A DNA stretch of 64,000 nt, taken from assembly GCF_000614975.1 (NCBI RefSeq), contig NZ_BALM01000003.1, positions 124,001 through 188,000 of the forward strand, given 5' to 3'. The notes beneath the pieces are model-generated. The model did not search any database, was not told the DNA's origin, and saw only the letters and a list, made by a program, of their open reading frames with translations. Within the stretch, counting starts at the first letter, position 1. Every line of letters begins with the position of its first letter. This DNA is from Shewanella marina JCM 15074. Lineage in GTDB: Bacteria; Pseudomonadota; Gammaproteobacteria; Enterobacterales; Shewanellaceae. Below, in pieces: positions 1 to 10,190 of the stretch. Made by a program: the position numbers and the translations under genes.

Positions 1-1
1 T

Positions 2-712
2 AGTTCAGGTGCACAAGCATTAGCTGATAGCGACAAAGCATTTAGTATTATTGGTGCATTTGAAAAAACTGATGTTGCTTATTCATTATTTTTTGGTTCA
101 ATGATTGGTTTTGCTACAACTTTAGTCATGGTATTTGTGCAAGGTACGCCGAAGTCATTTATTAATAAAGGGGTATATAAAGGGGCATTATCTATGTTGC
201 CTGCTATTTATATCTTATTATTTGCTTGGACTATTGCCGGCGTTATTGGCCAATTAGAAACAGGTAAATATATGGCGAGTATGGCCAGTGGTAATATTCC
301 GTTTGCACTATTACCTGCCATGATATTCGTGTTAGCGGGTATTACCGCATTTTCTACCGGCACCAGTTGGGGGACATTTGGTATTATGTTGCCAATTGCC
401 GCAGATATGGCGATGGGTAGTCACTCAGCGATGATGTTACCTATGTTAGCAGCGGTACTTTCTGGCGCAGTATTTGGTGATCATTGTTCTCCGATTTCTG
501 ATACCACAATTTTGTCGTCAACAGGTGCTAGTTGTCACCATATGGACCACGTAGTGACTCAGTTACCTTATGCGTTGATTGTCGCTGTGATTAGTGTGAT
601 TGGTTATACGGTAATGGGCTTTACTGAATCAGTTGTCGCAGGGTTCGCAACTTGTAGTATTTTACTTGTGCTGAGTATTATTGCTCTAAAAATTAAAACG
701 CGTACTCAATAA
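2..712 (+). CDS. NhaC-family Na+/H+ antiporter, 3' part
   Basis: The reading frame is open from base 2, so the gene starts before the window; 236 C-terminal residues are visible. The protein is a polytopic inner-membrane carrier that should exchange cytoplasmic Na+ for external protons. Several hydrophobic segments are visible. The conserved stretch GTSWGTFGIMLPIA and, about 40 residues later, GDHCSPISDTTILSS with its Asp/His/Asp residues are typical of the NhaC and related antiporter superfamily. The first in-frame ATG (101) lies inside a membrane segment and is not the real start. A strong terminator follows. The family assignment is firm; the transported ion is inferred from the family only. 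Confidence 0.85.
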   Translation, partial: SSGAQALADSDKAFSIIGAFEKTDVAYSLFFGSMIGFATTLVMVFVQGTPKSFINKGVYKGALSMLPAIYILLFAWTIAGVIGQLETGKYMASMASGNIPFALLPAMIFVLAGITAFSTGTSWGTFGIMLPIAADMAMGSHSAMMLPMLAAVLSGAVFGDHCSPISDTTILSSTGASCHHMDHVVTQLPYALIVAVISVIGYTVMGFTESVVAGFATCSILLVLSIIALKIKTRTQ

Positions 713-730
713 ATCTACATAAGATTGAAA

Positions 731-757
731 ATGCTGCCAAAGGGCAGCATTTTTTTT
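731..757 (+). terminator. rho-independent terminator after the antiporter gene
   Basis: An 8-bp perfect stem (ATGCTGCC / GGCAGCAT) with a 4-nt loop is followed directly by seven T. It lies 18 bases after the antiporter stop codon. Confidence 0.9.
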
Positions 758-820
758 GAGTGTCATTACGGCTCAGTGGTACAATTGCCACAATAACTCA
801 GTACAACTAGGAACACGACA

Positions 821-1399
821 TTGGCGCAACTTTATTTCTATTACTCTGCGATGAATGCAGGTAAATCGACATCACTATTACAGTCATCTTATAACTATCG
901 CGAACGTGGTATGAATACACTCGTGATGACAGCATCAATTGATGATCGTTACGGGGTTGGTAAAGTTGCTTCACGGATCGGCATTGAGTCTGATGCGCAG
1001 GTATTTAATAGTAGTGATGATTTAGTCGCTATGATTAGCAAAGTACACACACAAAAGCCATTACATTGTATCTTAATTGATGAATGTCAGTTTTTAACTA
1101 AAGAACAAGTAAAGCAATTAACATATGTGGTTGATATTCTAGATATTCCAGCATTATGTTATGGACTCAGAACCGATTTCCAAGGGGAATTGTTCAGTGG
1201 TAGCCAATATTTATTGGCGTGGGCTGATAAGTTGGTCGAGTTAAAAACCATTTGTCACTGCGGCCGCAAAGCCAGTATGGTTGTGCGTCTAGATGGCGAA
1301 GGCCGTGCAATGCGTGAAGGTGAGCAAGTGGCGATTGGTGGTAATGAAAGCTATGAGTCAGTTTGCCGTAAACACTATCGCGAACTCATTTGGGATTAA
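821..1399 (+). CDS. tdk: thymidine kinase
   Basis: Cytoplasmic salvage enzyme that phosphorylates thymidine to dTMP with ATP. At 192 residues it is close to the E. coli enzyme (205) and begins almost identically ([17 protein letters not shown]). The P-loop is SAMNAGKST, the Walker-B-like motif is DECQFL near residue 89, and the zinc-ribbon cysteines appear as CHCGRK plus a later Cys in SVCRKHY. The start is TTG at 821, chosen because the N-terminus aligns with the family and AGGAA lies 8 bases upstream. It is a single-gene unit bounded by terminators on both sides. The TTG start may lower its expression. Confidence 0.97.
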   Translation: MAQLYFYYSAMNAGKSTSLLQSSYNYRERGMNTLVMTASIDDRYGVGKVASRIGIESDAQVFNSSDDLVAMISKVHTQKPLHCILIDECQFLTKEQVKQLTYVVDILDIPALCYGLRTDFQGELFSGSQYLLAWADKLVELKTICHCGRKASMVVRLDGEGRAMREGEQVAIGGNESYESVCRKHYRELIWD

Positions 1400-1420
1400 T
1401 CTTAATTTAATCCAATAAAA

Positions 1421-1446
1421 ACGGCGCTTGATGCGCCGTTTTTTTA
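1421..1446. terminator. bidirectional terminator between tdk and the liu operon
   Basis: A 7-bp GC-rich stem (ACGGCGC / GCGCCGT) with a 5-nt loop has a T run on the plus side and a complementary A run on the other side. It can therefore end both tdk and the convergent scoB end of the liu operon, whose stop codon is 26 bases away. Confidence 0.9.
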
Positions 1447-1471
1447 TATGCTTTTATATAGTGGCTAAGAC

Positions 1472-2128
1472 TTAAAACTGCATTTCAGGAACATGCTCGG
1501 GCACGATTAATTTACCTGCAGTTTTACTCTTAATCTCTTCAACTGATACGCCCGGTGCTCGCTCTAGTAAATGAAATGCACCATCTTTAATGGCAACGAG
1601 TGCTAAATCGGTTAATACCATTTTAATGCAGCCAAAACCTGTCAGTGGCAACTCGCATTGTGGTAATAGTTTTGAGTTACCTTTCTTATCAGCATGCATC
1701 ATAGTGACGATAATATTGTCAGCCCCTGCCACTAAATCCATGGCTCCACCCATCCCTTTAATGAGTTTACCGGGGATCATCCAAGAGGCGATAGAACCTG
1801 CAACATCGACTTCAAATGCGCCTAATACGGTTAAGTCCACATGACCACCGCGGATCATGGCAAAACTTTCGGCAGATGAAAAAAAAGAAGCGCCAGCAAT
1901 GGCGGTAACCGTTTGTTTGCCTGCATTAATGAGGTCGGCATCAATAGTTTCTTCAGTAGGAAACTCGCCCATTCCCAGTAAGCCATTCTCAGATTGCAGC
2001 ATTACCTGCATACCATCAGGGATATAATTAGCCACTAAAGTGGGAATGCCAATACCTAAATTAACATAATAACCATCACGCAGCTCTTGGGCGACACGTT
2101 GTGCAATCTGTTCTCTTGATAATGCCAT
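1472..2128 (-). CDS. scoB: 3-oxoacid CoA-transferase subunit B
   Basis: Beta subunit (218 residues) of the enzyme that moves CoA from succinyl-CoA to acetoacetate. In this operon it activates the acetoacetate made by HMG-CoA lyase. The catalytic glutamate sits in the family motif SENGLLGMG near residue 46, and the Gly-rich GIGIPTLVANYIP and GGHVDLTVLGAFEVD segments are typical. The start chosen is ATG 2128: an ideal AGGAGG precedes it, the family alignment begins there, and a longer frame reaching 2245 would overlap scoA for no reason. It is the last gene of the liu operon, 13 bases after scoA. Preference for acetoacetate over other oxoacids is inferred from context. Confidence 0.93.
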   Translation of the reverse strand: MALSREQIAQRVAQELRDGYYVNLGIGIPTLVANYIPDGMQVMLQSENGLLGMGEFPTEETIDADLINAGKQTVTAIAGASFFSSAESFAMIRGGHVDLTVLGAFEVDVAGSIASWMIPGKLIKGMGGAMDLVAGADNIIVTMMHADKKGNSKLLPQCELPLTGFGCIKMVLTDLALVAIKDGAFHLLERAPGVSVEEIKSKTAGKLIVPEHVPEMQF

Positions 2129-2141
2129 AATGTTTGCCTCC

Positions 2142-2840
2142 TTAAGCTTTGACTGTGCGTTGTTCGATACGTTTTTCAAAGGTGCCTTGAATAATCCGGT
2201 CAACATAAATACCTGAGGTATGGATATGGTCAGGATCGAGTTCACCGGGCGCTACAATATGCTCAGCTTCTACCACGGTAATTTTGCCTGCAGTAGCCAT
2301 CATAGGATTAAAGTTAGCGGCCGTTTTACGAAATACAAGGTTGCCCATGGTGTCGGCTTTCCATGCCCGCACTAATGCGAAATCAGCGTGCAATGCTGGC
2401 TCAAGTACGTAATGACGACCATCTATTTCTCGAGTTTCTTTACCCTCTGCAACGGGAGTGCCATAACCTGTTGCGGTAAAAAATGCCGGAATACCCGCAC
2501 CGCCAGCTCTAATTTTTTCAGCCAGCGTGCCTTGCGGCGTTAAAATAACATTGAGTTCACCGCTTAACATTTGCTGTTCAAAGGTGGCGTTCTCACCTAC
2601 ATAAGATGAGATCATGGTGCTGATTTGATGTTGTTTAAGCAGTAAACCTAAACCAAAATCATCGACCCCCGCATTGTTAGAGATTGCGGTAAGTCCTTTA
2701 ATTTTCATTTTGACCATTTGTGCAATTAAGCCTTCAGGGATACCACATAAACCAAAGCCGCCGACCATAATGGTCATATTGTCTGTTAAACCCGCTAAGG
2801 CTTCGTCATAACTTGCTACACGTTTATCTAATCCAGCCAT
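2142..2840 (-). CDS. scoA: 3-oxoacid CoA-transferase subunit A
   Basis: Alpha subunit (232 residues) partnering ScoB. The Gly-rich signature [13 protein letters not shown] near residue 28 and the later [17 protein letters not shown] segment are characteristic of the A subunit of the SCOT/AtoD family, which binds CoA and builds the heterodimer. AAAGGA lies upstream of the ATG. It sits between the HMG-CoA lyase gene and scoB with short spacers, consistent with one transcript. With ScoB it closes the leucine pathway by recovering acetoacetate as acetoacetyl-CoA, which the thiolase of the ivd operon could then split. Confidence 0.93.
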   Translation of the reverse strand: MAGLDKRVASYDEALAGLTDNMTIMVGGFGLCGIPEGLIAQMVKMKIKGLTAISNNAGVDDFGLGLLLKQHQISTMISSYVGENATFEQQMLSGELNVILTPQGTLAEKIRAGGAGIPAFFTATGYGTPVAEGKETREIDGRHYVLEPALHADFALVRAWKADTMGNLVFRKTAANFNPMMATAGKITVVEAEHIVAPGELDPDHIHTSGIYVDRIIQGTFEKRIEQRTVKA

Positions 2841-2872
2841 ATTATTATCCTTTTAGTGATGTTCGCTAAGGG

Positions 2873-3760
2873 TTATAAAATTGCCTGGGCAACTTTAGCT
2901 TGGTTATGTCGGCCAAGAGCTTGGCTAATAGTTTCACCCGCACTGGCGAGTAGATTAAGGTCAATGCCTGTGTGAATGCCAAGGCCATGCAGCATATAGA
3001 CTAAGTCTTCGGTAGCGAGATTGCCTGAAGCGCCTTTAGCGTAAGGACAACCGCCAAGACCGGCAACGGCACTATCAATGGTAGTTATGCCAGTGTCTAA
3101 ACAAGCAAAGATATTGGCGAGTGCTTGGCCATAAGTATCGTGAAAGTGGAGGGCGAGGGCTTCCACCGGGATATTGGCGGCAACGGCTTCTACCATACGC
3201 CGAGCTTTAATTGGTGTACCAACACCTATGGTGTCACCAAGGGAGACTTCATAGACACCGAGTTGATAAAATTTAGCTGCAACTCGTGCCACTTGCTTAA
3301 TATCAATATCACCTTCATAAGGACAGCCAAGGGTACAAGAGACATAGCCTCTCACCGCAAGATTATTGGCTTTTGCTTGCTCAATAACAGGAATAAAACG
3401 CTCAATCGATTCATCAATACTGCAATTAATATTACGCTGACTAAATGACTCACTGGCTGAACCAAAAATCGCGACTTCATTTGAACCTGCGGCTATGGCT
3501 CGCTCAAGTCCTTGTATATTGGGCGTGAGTGCACTGTAACAAACGCTTTGCTGCCGAGTAATATGAGCAAATACTTCGGCCGAGTCAGCCATTTGTGGTA
3601 CCCATTTAGGTGATACAAAACTGCCAGCTTCAATGCGGTTAACCCCAGCATTGACGAGTGATTCAATTAAATCAACTTTCGCTTGAGTACTGACTAACTG
3701 CTCATTTTGGAGGCCATCACGTGCACCTACTTCAACAATACTGACCCTTTTAGGTAGCAT
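2873..3760 (-). CDS. liuE: hydroxymethylglutaryl-CoA lyase
   Basis: Cleaves HMG-CoA to acetyl-CoA and acetoacetate, the last carbon-carbon bond cleavage of leucine degradation. The DRE-TIM metallolyase fold is shown by [10 protein letters not shown] at the N-terminus (metal ligand Asp, catalytic Arg), [12 protein letters not shown] (metal-binding His pair) and the loop [11 protein letters not shown] carrying the catalytic cysteine. The real start is ATG 3760 (295 residues): it follows AAGGGGGC and matches the family N-terminus. An upstream extension to 3865 would run into liuD. The start codon lies one base after the liuD stop codon, so translation is probably coupled. Confidence 0.96.
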   Translation of the reverse strand: MLPKRVSIVEVGARDGLQNEQLVSTQAKVDLIESLVNAGVNRIEAGSFVSPKWVPQMADSAEVFAHITRQQSVCYSALTPNIQGLERAIAAGSNEVAIFGSASESFSQRNINCSIDESIERFIPVIEQAKANNLAVRGYVSCTLGCPYEGDIDIKQVARVAAKFYQLGVYEVSLGDTIGVGTPIKARRMVEAVAANIPVEALALHFHDTYGQALANIFACLDTGITTIDSAVAGLGGCPYAKGASGNLATEDLVYMLHGLGIHTGIDLNLLASAGETISQALGRHNQAKVAQAIL

Positions 3761-3761
3761 A

Positions 3762-5765
3762 TTAATCTGCCCCCTTTTCGATAAACTCAAGCAGCAGTGC
3801 GCCATCGCTGACTTGTTCGCCAATTTGATAAAAGAAGCTATCAACTTGACCATCGGCGGGGGCATTAATGGTGTACTCCATTTTCATCGCTTCCATTACC
3901 ATCAAGCCTTGGCCAGCGGTAACGAGGGCTTTAGGCTCAACCAAATGACTGACAATAGTGCCACTCATTGGCGCAGTGAGTCCGCCTTGTTGCTGCTCGT
4001 CAGTTTGTAGTGGGCTATTTTGTTTCAGTGTAAATGATTGCGGCAAACCATTAATAAACAGTGTTAGCTGCTGCGCTTGTTGGGCGACTGTGAGTTTGGA
4101 TTTATGACCGTTAATTTGTGCATGCAGCAGGTTGCCCACAAGCTGGCCTTGCATAACAATTTTTTGATCATTAAGCGTTAATGTAAATTGTTGTTGCTGC
4201 TGGTATATGGTTAATGGGTGTTCCTTACCCTCATCATCAACCAAAGTCATCTGCTGAATGGCTGCACGATTAAGCCTAAATCCAGTTGTTTGTGCCCATG
4301 GTGAAGTCGGGTCTTGGCTGTTTTCAGCCTGCAATTGTGCTTGCTGAGCTTGAATACAGAGTTGATATAAGCAGGCCAAGATCAGCGCTTTATCAGTATC
4401 TGAGCTCATCTCACCAATCAGTTGTTGCTGATGGCGCTCAATGAAGTCGGTAGCTAATTCGGCATTAATAAAAGCAGGGTGCTCTGCAATATTGCTGAGA
4501 AACTCAATATTATGATTTAAGCCTGCAATCTTATATTCGGTTAATGCGGTTTGCATCCGCTGCAATGCCCGTAAGCGGTTTTCATCCCATGTGATCAATT
4601 TAGCAATCATAGGGTCATAGAAATTACTGATTTCATCATGTTGACGTACACCTGAGTCAATGCGGACATATTGACTGGCCACAGGTTCTTTTAAAAAGGT
4701 GATGTGTCCACAAGCAGGTAAGAAATCATTGTTAGGATCTTCGGCATAAATGCGGCTTTCAAAAGCATGACCATGAATTTGAACTTGTGCTTGGGTGAGT
4801 GGCAGTTTGCCTCCGCTCGCCACAATTAATTGCCATTTAACTAAATCTTGGCCAGTGACCAACTCGGTGACAGGATGTTCAACCTGTAAGCGCGTATTCA
4901 TCTCCATAAAGTAGAAGCGTTGTTGATTATCTAATAAGAACTCAACGGTACCTGCACCGCGATAATCAATCGCTTTAGCTGCCGCCACAGCCGCTTCGCC
5001 CATTGCGGCTCGCAGTTGTGGTGACAATCCCGGAGCGGGCGCTTCTTCAATGACTTTTTGGTGACGACGTTGTACTGAGCAATCACGATCAGACAAGTAA
5101 ATACAGTGACCATATTGATCTGCAAACACTTGCACTTCTACATGGCGTGGCTGGGTAATATAACGCTCCAGTAGTAATTTATCGTTGCCAAATGAGGCTT
5201 TAGCCTCACGTCTGGCTGAGTCGATAGCGGCTTGGAGCTGCTGTGGCTGCTCAACAATACGCATGCCTTTACCGCCACCGCCATAGGCCGCTTTAATTAA
5301 TAGTGGGTATTCAATATGAGTGGCGGCTTCAAGTAGCACAGCATCAGATTGCTCGTCACCGTGATAACCCGGCACTAATGGCACATTGGCGTTAGCCATA
5401 ATATTTTTGGCTTGGCTTTTACTGCCCATTGCCGCAATTGCCGCACTTGTTGGACCGATAAAAACAATATTTTGCTGTTCACAACTTGCAGCAAACTCAG
5501 CATTTTCAGATAAAAAACCGTAGCCGGGATGGATTGCTTGGGCTTCGGTTTTTTTGGCGATAGCGATAATTTGCTCGCCTTTTAGATAAGACTCAGCGGG
5601 CGCACTGGCGCCGATGTAATAGGACTCATCGGCTAAGGTCACATGTTTGGCTTGGTTGTCTGCATCTGAATAGAGAGCGACGGTTTTAATGCCCATCTCT
5701 TTAGCGGTCTCAATAATACGACAAGCGATTTCACCACGATTAGCAATTAGTATTTTTTTAAACAT
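3762..5765 (-). CDS. liuD: methylcrotonyl-CoA carboxylase, biotin-carboxylase/biotin-carrier subunit
   Basis: Alpha subunit (667 residues) of 3-methylcrotonyl-CoA carboxylase. The N-terminal biotin carboxylase part begins [17 protein letters not shown] and contains the ATP-grasp loop [11 protein letters not shown] and the [15 protein letters not shown] active-site segment. The C-terminal biotin carrier domain has EAMKM with the biotinylated lysine near residue 628. ATG 5765 was chosen because AAGGAA precedes it and the family N-terminus starts there; it overlaps the liuC stop by 8 bases. It works with LiuB. Acetyl-, propionyl- and geranyl-CoA carboxylases share the architecture; the operon context decides for methylcrotonyl-CoA. 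Confidence 0.95.
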   Translation of the reverse strand: MFKKILIANRGEIACRIIETAKEMGIKTVALYSDADNQAKHVTLADESYYIGASAPAESYLKGEQIIAIAKKTEAQAIHPGYGFLSENAEFAASCEQQNIVFIGPTSAAIAAMGSKSQAKNIMANANVPLVPGYHGDEQSDAVLLEAATHIEYPLLIKAAYGGGGKGMRIVEQPQQLQAAIDSARREAKASFGNDKLLLERYITQPRHVEVQVFADQYGHCIYLSDRDCSVQRRHQKVIEEAPAPGLSPQLRAAMGEAAVAAAKAIDYRGAGTVEFLLDNQQRFYFMEMNTRLQVEHPVTELVTGQDLVKWQLIVASGGKLPLTQAQVQIHGHAFESRIYAEDPNNDFLPACGHITFLKEPVASQYVRIDSGVRQHDEISNFYDPMIAKLITWDENRLRALQRMQTALTEYKIAGLNHNIEFLSNIAEHPAFINAELATDFIERHQQQLIGEMSSDTDKALILACLYQLCIQAQQAQLQAENSQDPTSPWAQTTGFRLNRAAIQQMTLVDDEGKEHPLTIYQQQQQFTLTLNDQKIVMQGQLVGNLLHAQINGHKSKLTVAQQAQQLTLFINGLPQSFTLKQNSPLQTDEQQQGGLTAPMSGTIVSHLVEPKALVTAGQGLMVMEAMKMEYTINAPADGQVDSFFYQIGEQVSDGALLLEFIEKGAD

Positions 5766-6561
5766 GATTATTTCCTTGGGCAATCCATGTCGCAGGACGT
5801 TTTTCAAAAAATGCACTCAGACCTTCTTGACCCTCGGCTGAGACTCGGATTTTGGCAATCTGCTCACTGGTGTATTGACGCGTATCGCCATTAATCACGC
5901 CATCTTCAAGCTGGTGGATTAACTGTTTGCACCAAGCTAATGCTTGTGGGCTGTTTTGTTGTAGTTGTTGGCAGAATGATTGACTTATTTGATCAATATC
6001 GGCATCAACCACATGGATGATATTGAGTTGCTGAGCGGTATTGGCATCAAAGCGTTCTGCCGTGAGCATATAGCGTCTTGCTTGGCGGCTGCCTATGGTT
6101 CTAATGACATAAGGGCTAATGACGGCAGGAATTAATCCAAGCTTTACTTCTGATAAACAAAAGCTGGCTGTTGGCGTAGCAATACTGATATCGCAGCAGC
6201 ACACCAAACCTAGTGCACCGCCAAAAGCAGCACCTTGTACCGCTGCAATGGTGGGTTTAGGGAAGTTATCTAAATCATGCATTAACTGGGCAAGTAGTTG
6301 CGCATCTTGGACGTTTTGTTGCATATCCATTTGTGCTTGACGTTGCATCCAGTTGAGGTCTGCGCCAGCACTAAAATGTTTGCCATTGGCTTTAAGCAAT
6401 AACACCTGCACCTGCGGATCATCAGCGGCAATGGCTAACGCGCTAATCATCTCGCTGATCATTTGATCATCAAAAGCATTATGCACCGCAATACGATTGA
6501 GTATTAACGCTGCTACGCCAGCATCTATTTGTAATTGCACATGTTCAAATTGAGTTGTCAT
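5758..6561 (-). CDS. liuC: methylglutaconyl-CoA hydratase (enoyl-CoA hydratase family)
   Basis: Crotonase-fold enzyme (267 residues) expected to hydrate 3-methylglutaconyl-CoA to HMG-CoA between the carboxylase and the lyase. The two oxyanion-hole regions are visible: KHFSAGADLNWM near residue 62 and AFGGALGLVCCCDI near residue 111, followed by SEVKLGLIPAVISPYV. AGGAG precedes the ATG. The gene overlaps liuD by 8 bases and follows liuB by 12, so it is tightly embedded in the operon. The specific substrate is inferred from position, as crotonase sequences alone are poor predictors. Confidence 0.92.
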   Translation of the reverse strand: MTTQFEHVQLQIDAGVAALILNRIAVHNAFDDQMISEMISALAIAADDPQVQVLLLKANGKHFSAGADLNWMQRQAQMDMQQNVQDAQLLAQLMHDLDNFPKPTIAAVQGAAFGGALGLVCCCDISIATPTASFCLSEVKLGLIPAVISPYVIRTIGSRQARRYMLTAERFDANTAQQLNIIHVVDADIDQISQSFCQQLQQNSPQALAWCKQLIHQLEDGVINGDTRQYTSEQIAKIRVSAEGQEGLSAFFEKRPATWIAQGNNHV

Positions 6562-6573
6562 AAATGCTCCTGA

Positions 6574-8181
6574 TTACATTCTAAAGACGCCAAATTGGCT
6601 ATCTTCAATTGGTGCATTTAAGGCTGCCGATAGCGCTAAGCCGACAACATCACGGGTTTGAACTGGGTCGATAATGCCATCATCCCACAATCTGGCACTG
6701 GCATAATAGGGATGACCTTCCTTCTCATATTGTTCAATAATTGGCGCTTTAAATTCAGCTTCTTGTGCGGCGTTAAGGGTTTCACCTTTACGGGCGAGAC
6801 CGTCTTTACGCACGGTGGCGAGTACGCCTGCTGCTTGCTCGCCGCCCATTACCGATATTCTGGCATTGGGCCACATCCACATCATGGTTGGGTCAAAGGC
6901 GCGGCCACACATGCCATAATTTCCAGCACCATAACTGCCGCCAATAATGACAGTGAACTTAGGCACTTTGGCGCAAGACACTGCCATCACCATTTTGGCG
7001 CCATGTTTCGCAATGCCTTCATGTTCATATTTTTGCCCCACCATAAAACCTGTAATATTCTGCAAAAATAGCAATGGGATTTTTCGTTGGCAGCATAGTT
7101 CAATAAAGTGCGCCCCTTTTTGGGCCGATTCTGAGAATAAAATGCCGTTATTAGCAATAATGCCGACTGGGTAACCAAAGATTCGGCTAAAGCCGCAAAC
7201 CAATGTGGTGCCATAATTTGCTTTAAATTCGTCAAAATCTGAATCATCAACAATACGGGCAATGACTTCTTTAACATCAAATGGTTTTTTTAAGTCGGTA
7301 CCGACAATGCCATACAGTTCATTGATATCGTATTTAGGCGCTTTAACCGTCTCAAGGGTGACGCTCAACTGTTTGTTATGATTAGTACGTTTGACGATAT
7401 TACGAGCAATATCGAGGGCATGACTGTCATCTTCTGCTAAATGATCCGCCACTCCTGAAATTTTGGTATGCACTTCTGCGCCACCTAAATCTTCTGCGCT
7501 AACCTCTTCCCCCGTTGCCGCCTTAACTAAAGGGGGACCTGCCAGAAAGATAGTACCTTGCTGTTTGACAATAATTGATTCGTCGGCCATGGCTGGCACA
7601 TAAGCGCCGCCTGCGGTGCATAAGCCCATCACTACGGCAATTTGCGGGATCCCTAAGGCTGACATTTGTGCTTGATTAAAGAAGATGCGGCCAAAATGGT
7701 CACGGTCAGGGAAAACTTCATCTTGGCGGGGTAAGTTAGCTCCACCTGAGTCGACTAAATAAATACAAGGTAGGTGACAACGTTTAGCAATATCTTGCGC
7801 GCGCAAATGCTTTTTGACGGTGAGCGGATAGTAAGTGCCGCCTTTTACGGTAGCATCGTTAGCAATAATCATGCATTCAACACCACTGACTCGGCCAATA
7901 CCTGCAATAACTCCTGCTGCAGCTACGGTTTCATCATAAACTTGGTATGCGGCAAACTGGCTGATTTCAAGGAAAGGCGAACCACTATCGAGCAATTTAT
8001 CAATACGCTGGCGCGGGGCTAATTTCCCTTTAGCAAGATGACGACTCATTGCAACTTCACCGCCGCCTAGTTCAATGTTGGCGAGTTTGTGACTAAGGTC
8101 GTCAACCAATTCGGCCATTGCTGCCGCTTTATTGATAAAGTCGCTGGCGCGAGGATTAATACGGGTCAAAAGCTGGGTCAC
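6574..8181 (-). CDS. liuB: methylcrotonyl-CoA carboxylase, carboxyltransferase subunit
   Basis: Beta subunit (535 residues) that transfers the carboxyl group from biotin to 3-methylcrotonyl-CoA. The two crotonase-like carboxyltransferase halves are visible. Gly-rich segments such as [41 protein letters not shown] and [18 protein letters not shown] are diagnostic for MCC-beta. The start is GTG (8179-8181) preceded by AAGGAA. A 110-base gap containing a strong inverted repeat separates it from liuA, an unusually large spacer in an otherwise compact operon. Confidence 0.96.
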   Translation of the reverse strand: MTQLLTRINPRASDFINKAAAMAELVDDLSHKLANIELGGGEVAMSRHLAKGKLAPRQRIDKLLDSGSPFLEISQFAAYQVYDETVAAAGVIAGIGRVSGVECMIIANDATVKGGTYYPLTVKKHLRAQDIAKRCHLPCIYLVDSGGANLPRQDEVFPDRDHFGRIFFNQAQMSALGIPQIAVVMGLCTAGGAYVPAMADESIIVKQQGTIFLAGPPLVKAATGEEVSAEDLGGAEVHTKISGVADHLAEDDSHALDIARNIVKRTNHNKQLSVTLETVKAPKYDINELYGIVGTDLKKPFDVKEVIARIVDDSDFDEFKANYGTTLVCGFSRIFGYPVGIIANNGILFSESAQKGAHFIELCCQRKIPLLFLQNITGFMVGQKYEHEGIAKHGAKMVMAVSCAKVPKFTVIIGGSYGAGNYGMCGRAFDPTMMWMWPNARISVMGGEQAAGVLATVRKDGLARKGETLNAAQEAEFKAPIIEQYEKEGHPYYASARLWDDGIIDPVQTRDVVGLALSAALNAPIEDSQFGVFRM

Positions 8182-8233
8182 AATGATATTCCTTATTCTT
8201 GTGGATGACGCTCATACCGAACAGTTTGTTAGT

Positions 8234-8281
8234 GGCTAACACATTGATGTTAAATCTATTATGTTGTTTATTGTGTTAGCC
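8234..8281 (-). repeat. 10-bp inverted repeat between liuA and liuB
   Basis: GGCTAACACA (8234-8243) and its exact complement TGTGTTAGCC (8272-8281) are separated by 28 AT-rich bases. In the liu transcript this would form a hairpin starting 10 bases after the liuA stop codon and ending about 50 bases before the liuB start. There is no T run, so a processing or mRNA-stability element is more likely than a terminator. Confidence 0.6.
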
Positions 8282-8291
8282 TTAATAGCAA

Positions 8292-9461
8292 CTATTTTGA
8301 TTCGTTAAATAGTTCACGACCAATCAGCATACGGCGGATCTCAGAGGTGCCTGCGCCAATTTCATACAACTTAGCATCACGCAGTAATCGACCTGTGGCA
8401 TACTCATTGACATAGCCGTTACCGCCAAGTAGTTGAATTGCATCCAATGCCATTTTTGTAGCCAATTCAGCACTATATAAGATGACACCTGCGGCATCTT
8501 TACGAGTGGTTTCACCACGATCACAGGCTTTGGCTACGGTATAAATATAAGATTTGGCGGCATTCATGCCTGTGTACATATCAGCTAACTTGCCTTGTAC
8601 TAACTGGAATTGACCAATAGATTTGCCGAATTGTTCACGCTCATGAATATAGGGTAATACAATGTCCATGCAGGCAGTCATAATGCCGAGTGGGCCGCCA
8701 GCAAGTACAACGCGTTCATAATCTAAGCCGCTCATTAACACTTTTACGCCATTATTAAGGCCACCTAGAATATTGGCGGCTGGCACCATGCAATTTTCAA
8801 ACACCAATTCACAGGTATTTGAACCGCGCATGCCTAATTTATCGAGCTTTTGTGCTTGGCTAAAACCTGGGGTGTCTTTTTCCACAATAAAAGCAGTAAT
8901 ACCGTGAGGGCCAAGATCTAAATCTGTTTTCGCATAAATCACAAAAGTATGAGCATCAGGGCCGTTAGTGATCCACATTTTATTGCCGTTCAGAATGTAG
9001 TGGTCGCCTTCTTTGCGCGCATGTAGCTTCATAGAAACGACGTCAGAACCTGCATTGGGTTCACTCATGGCAAGGGCACCAATATGTTCACCAGAAATCA
9101 ATTTAGGCAGATATTGTTGGCGTTGTTGTTCATTACCATTACGGTAAATTTGGTTTACACAAAGGTTGGAATGCGCACCGTAACTTAAGCCGATAGAGGC
9201 TGATGCTCGGGAGATCTCCTCCATTGCTACAACATGGGCAAGATAGCCCATATTGACGCCACCATATTGTTCATCAACAGTGACGCCAAGTAAGCCCATT
9301 TCACCCAGTTTAGGCCATAGCTGATTAGGAAAAGCATTATCAATATCAACTTGAGCAGCCAGTGGCGCAATCTCTTGTTGTGCGAATTGAGCTACTGCGT
9401 CGCGTAGCATGTCGACATCTTCGCCTAAACCAAAATTAAAATTACTGTATAACTGACTCAT
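8292..9461 (-). CDS. liuA: isovaleryl-CoA dehydrogenase
   Basis: FAD-dependent acyl-CoA dehydrogenase (389 residues) oxidising isovaleryl-CoA to 3-methylcrotonyl-CoA, the first committed step of leucine degradation. Family signatures are [14 protein letters not shown] (FAD contact), [11 protein letters not shown], and [12 protein letters not shown] followed by [13 protein letters not shown] at the C-terminus. The catalytic glutamate of this subgroup lies in the [12 protein letters not shown] stretch, which is characteristic of isovaleryl-CoA rather than short/medium-chain dehydrogenases. AGGAA precedes the ATG. It is the first enzyme gene after liuR, 24 bases downstream. Confidence 0.96.
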   Translation of the reverse strand: MSQLYSNFNFGLGEDVDMLRDAVAQFAQQEIAPLAAQVDIDNAFPNQLWPKLGEMGLLGVTVDEQYGGVNMGYLAHVVAMEEISRASASIGLSYGAHSNLCVNQIYRNGNEQQRQQYLPKLISGEHIGALAMSEPNAGSDVVSMKLHARKEGDHYILNGNKMWITNGPDAHTFVIYAKTDLDLGPHGITAFIVEKDTPGFSQAQKLDKLGMRGSNTCELVFENCMVPAANILGGLNNGVKVLMSGLDYERVVLAGGPLGIMTACMDIVLPYIHEREQFGKSIGQFQLVQGKLADMYTGMNAAKSYIYTVAKACDRGETTRKDAAGVILYSAELATKMALDAIQLLGGNGYVNEYATGRLLRDAKLYEIGAGTSEIRRMLIGRELFNESK

Positions 9462-9485
9462 GGTGAATTCCTATTGCCTGATAAG

Positions 9486-9887
9486 TTATTTGTCATCACT
9501 TTTTAATAGTGCGTCCTTGCATTGTTGTTCAGCTGATTTCAATTCCATTAATACGACCTTGATATCATCCATTTGCTGCTGTAATGCAATTTTCTTTTCT
9601 TCTACTAGGTTGAGCATGGTGTGGAGCTGGCTGGTGGAACTTTTATCTGCATCATAAAGTTCAAATAAACGTCGAGTTTCAGCAAGCGAAAACCCTAACC
9701 GTTTACCTCTTAGAATTAGTTTTAATCTGACTTTATCTTTAAGACTATAAATACGAGTTTGACCTTTACGAGCGGGTTTTAATAAGCCTTGGTCTTCATA
9801 AAAGCGGATACTACGAGTGGTAATATCAAACTCTTTAGATAGCTCACTAATCGAATATGTGGCTTGCGAACTGCTCGTTAGCGTCAT
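9486..9887 (-). CDS. liuR: MerR-family regulator of branched-chain amino acid degradation
   Basis: Transcription factor of 133 residues with an N-terminal winged helix-turn-helix (SISELSKEFDITTRSIRFYEDQGLL, abbreviated here to its key residues Ser-Ile-Arg-Phe-Tyr-Glu), followed by the typical RIYSLKDKVRLKLILRGKRLGFSL linker region and a coiled-coil C-terminus. It lacks the cysteines of metal-sensing MerR proteins. AAGGGGGA precedes the ATG. It is the first gene of the operon and probably regulates it. In gammaproteobacteria LiuR is established as regulator of liu and ivd genes; the ligand is not evident from sequence. Confidence 0.93.
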   Translation of the reverse strand: MTLTSSSQATYSISELSKEFDITTRSIRFYEDQGLLKPARKGQTRIYSLKDKVRLKLILRGKRLGFSLAETRRLFELYDADKSSTSQLHTMLNLVEEKKIALQQQMDDIKVVLMELKSAEQQCKDALLKSDDK

Positions 9888-10190
9888 GCATTCCCCCTTA
9901 ATATGGTTGTTACTAACGATATATGAAGTTACGTAAAGGTAAACGAATTGGTTGTTTGTTGTTTGCTTTTTGGTGTCAATTGAAATTGACGTTTTTTAAT
10001 TCAAATAAATGAATGCATTTACAGAGAATTGCTATGTAACTTATTAAAAATATAGGCTATTTATTTTATAATTAATTTCGTTTGTAGTTAATAGTATGAA
10101 GATTACGAACAGGTTAATCGATTATCTTGGCAGGACATTAGCGGATAAATCAGTATAATTAGTAACAATAACTTCACATGAGTAATCTAT
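9888..10190. other. divergent liuR/gnd intergenic region
   Basis: About 300 AT-rich bases without a credible gene. It holds the candidate LiuR operator (9928-9943) and must contain the divergent promoters of liuR and gnd. I see no further repeats or RNA structure with confidence. Confidence 0.7.
9928..9943 (-). promoter_or_regulatory. candidate LiuR operator upstream of liuR
   Basis: Read on the minus strand this is TTTACCTTTACGTAAC, 41 bases upstream of the liuR start. It contains the palindrome TTACGTAA and matches the element at 22191-22206 before the ivd operon in the core TTnACsTTTACG. It also overlaps a plausible promoter. LiuR binding is inferred. Confidence 0.6.

Noticed and set aside
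4931-5125. Small open frames antisense or out of frame within the liu genes (for example 3125-3448, 6658-7071, 7774-8022).
   Set aside because: Each lies inside a gene with clear family motifs and has no ribosome site or family resemblance of its own.
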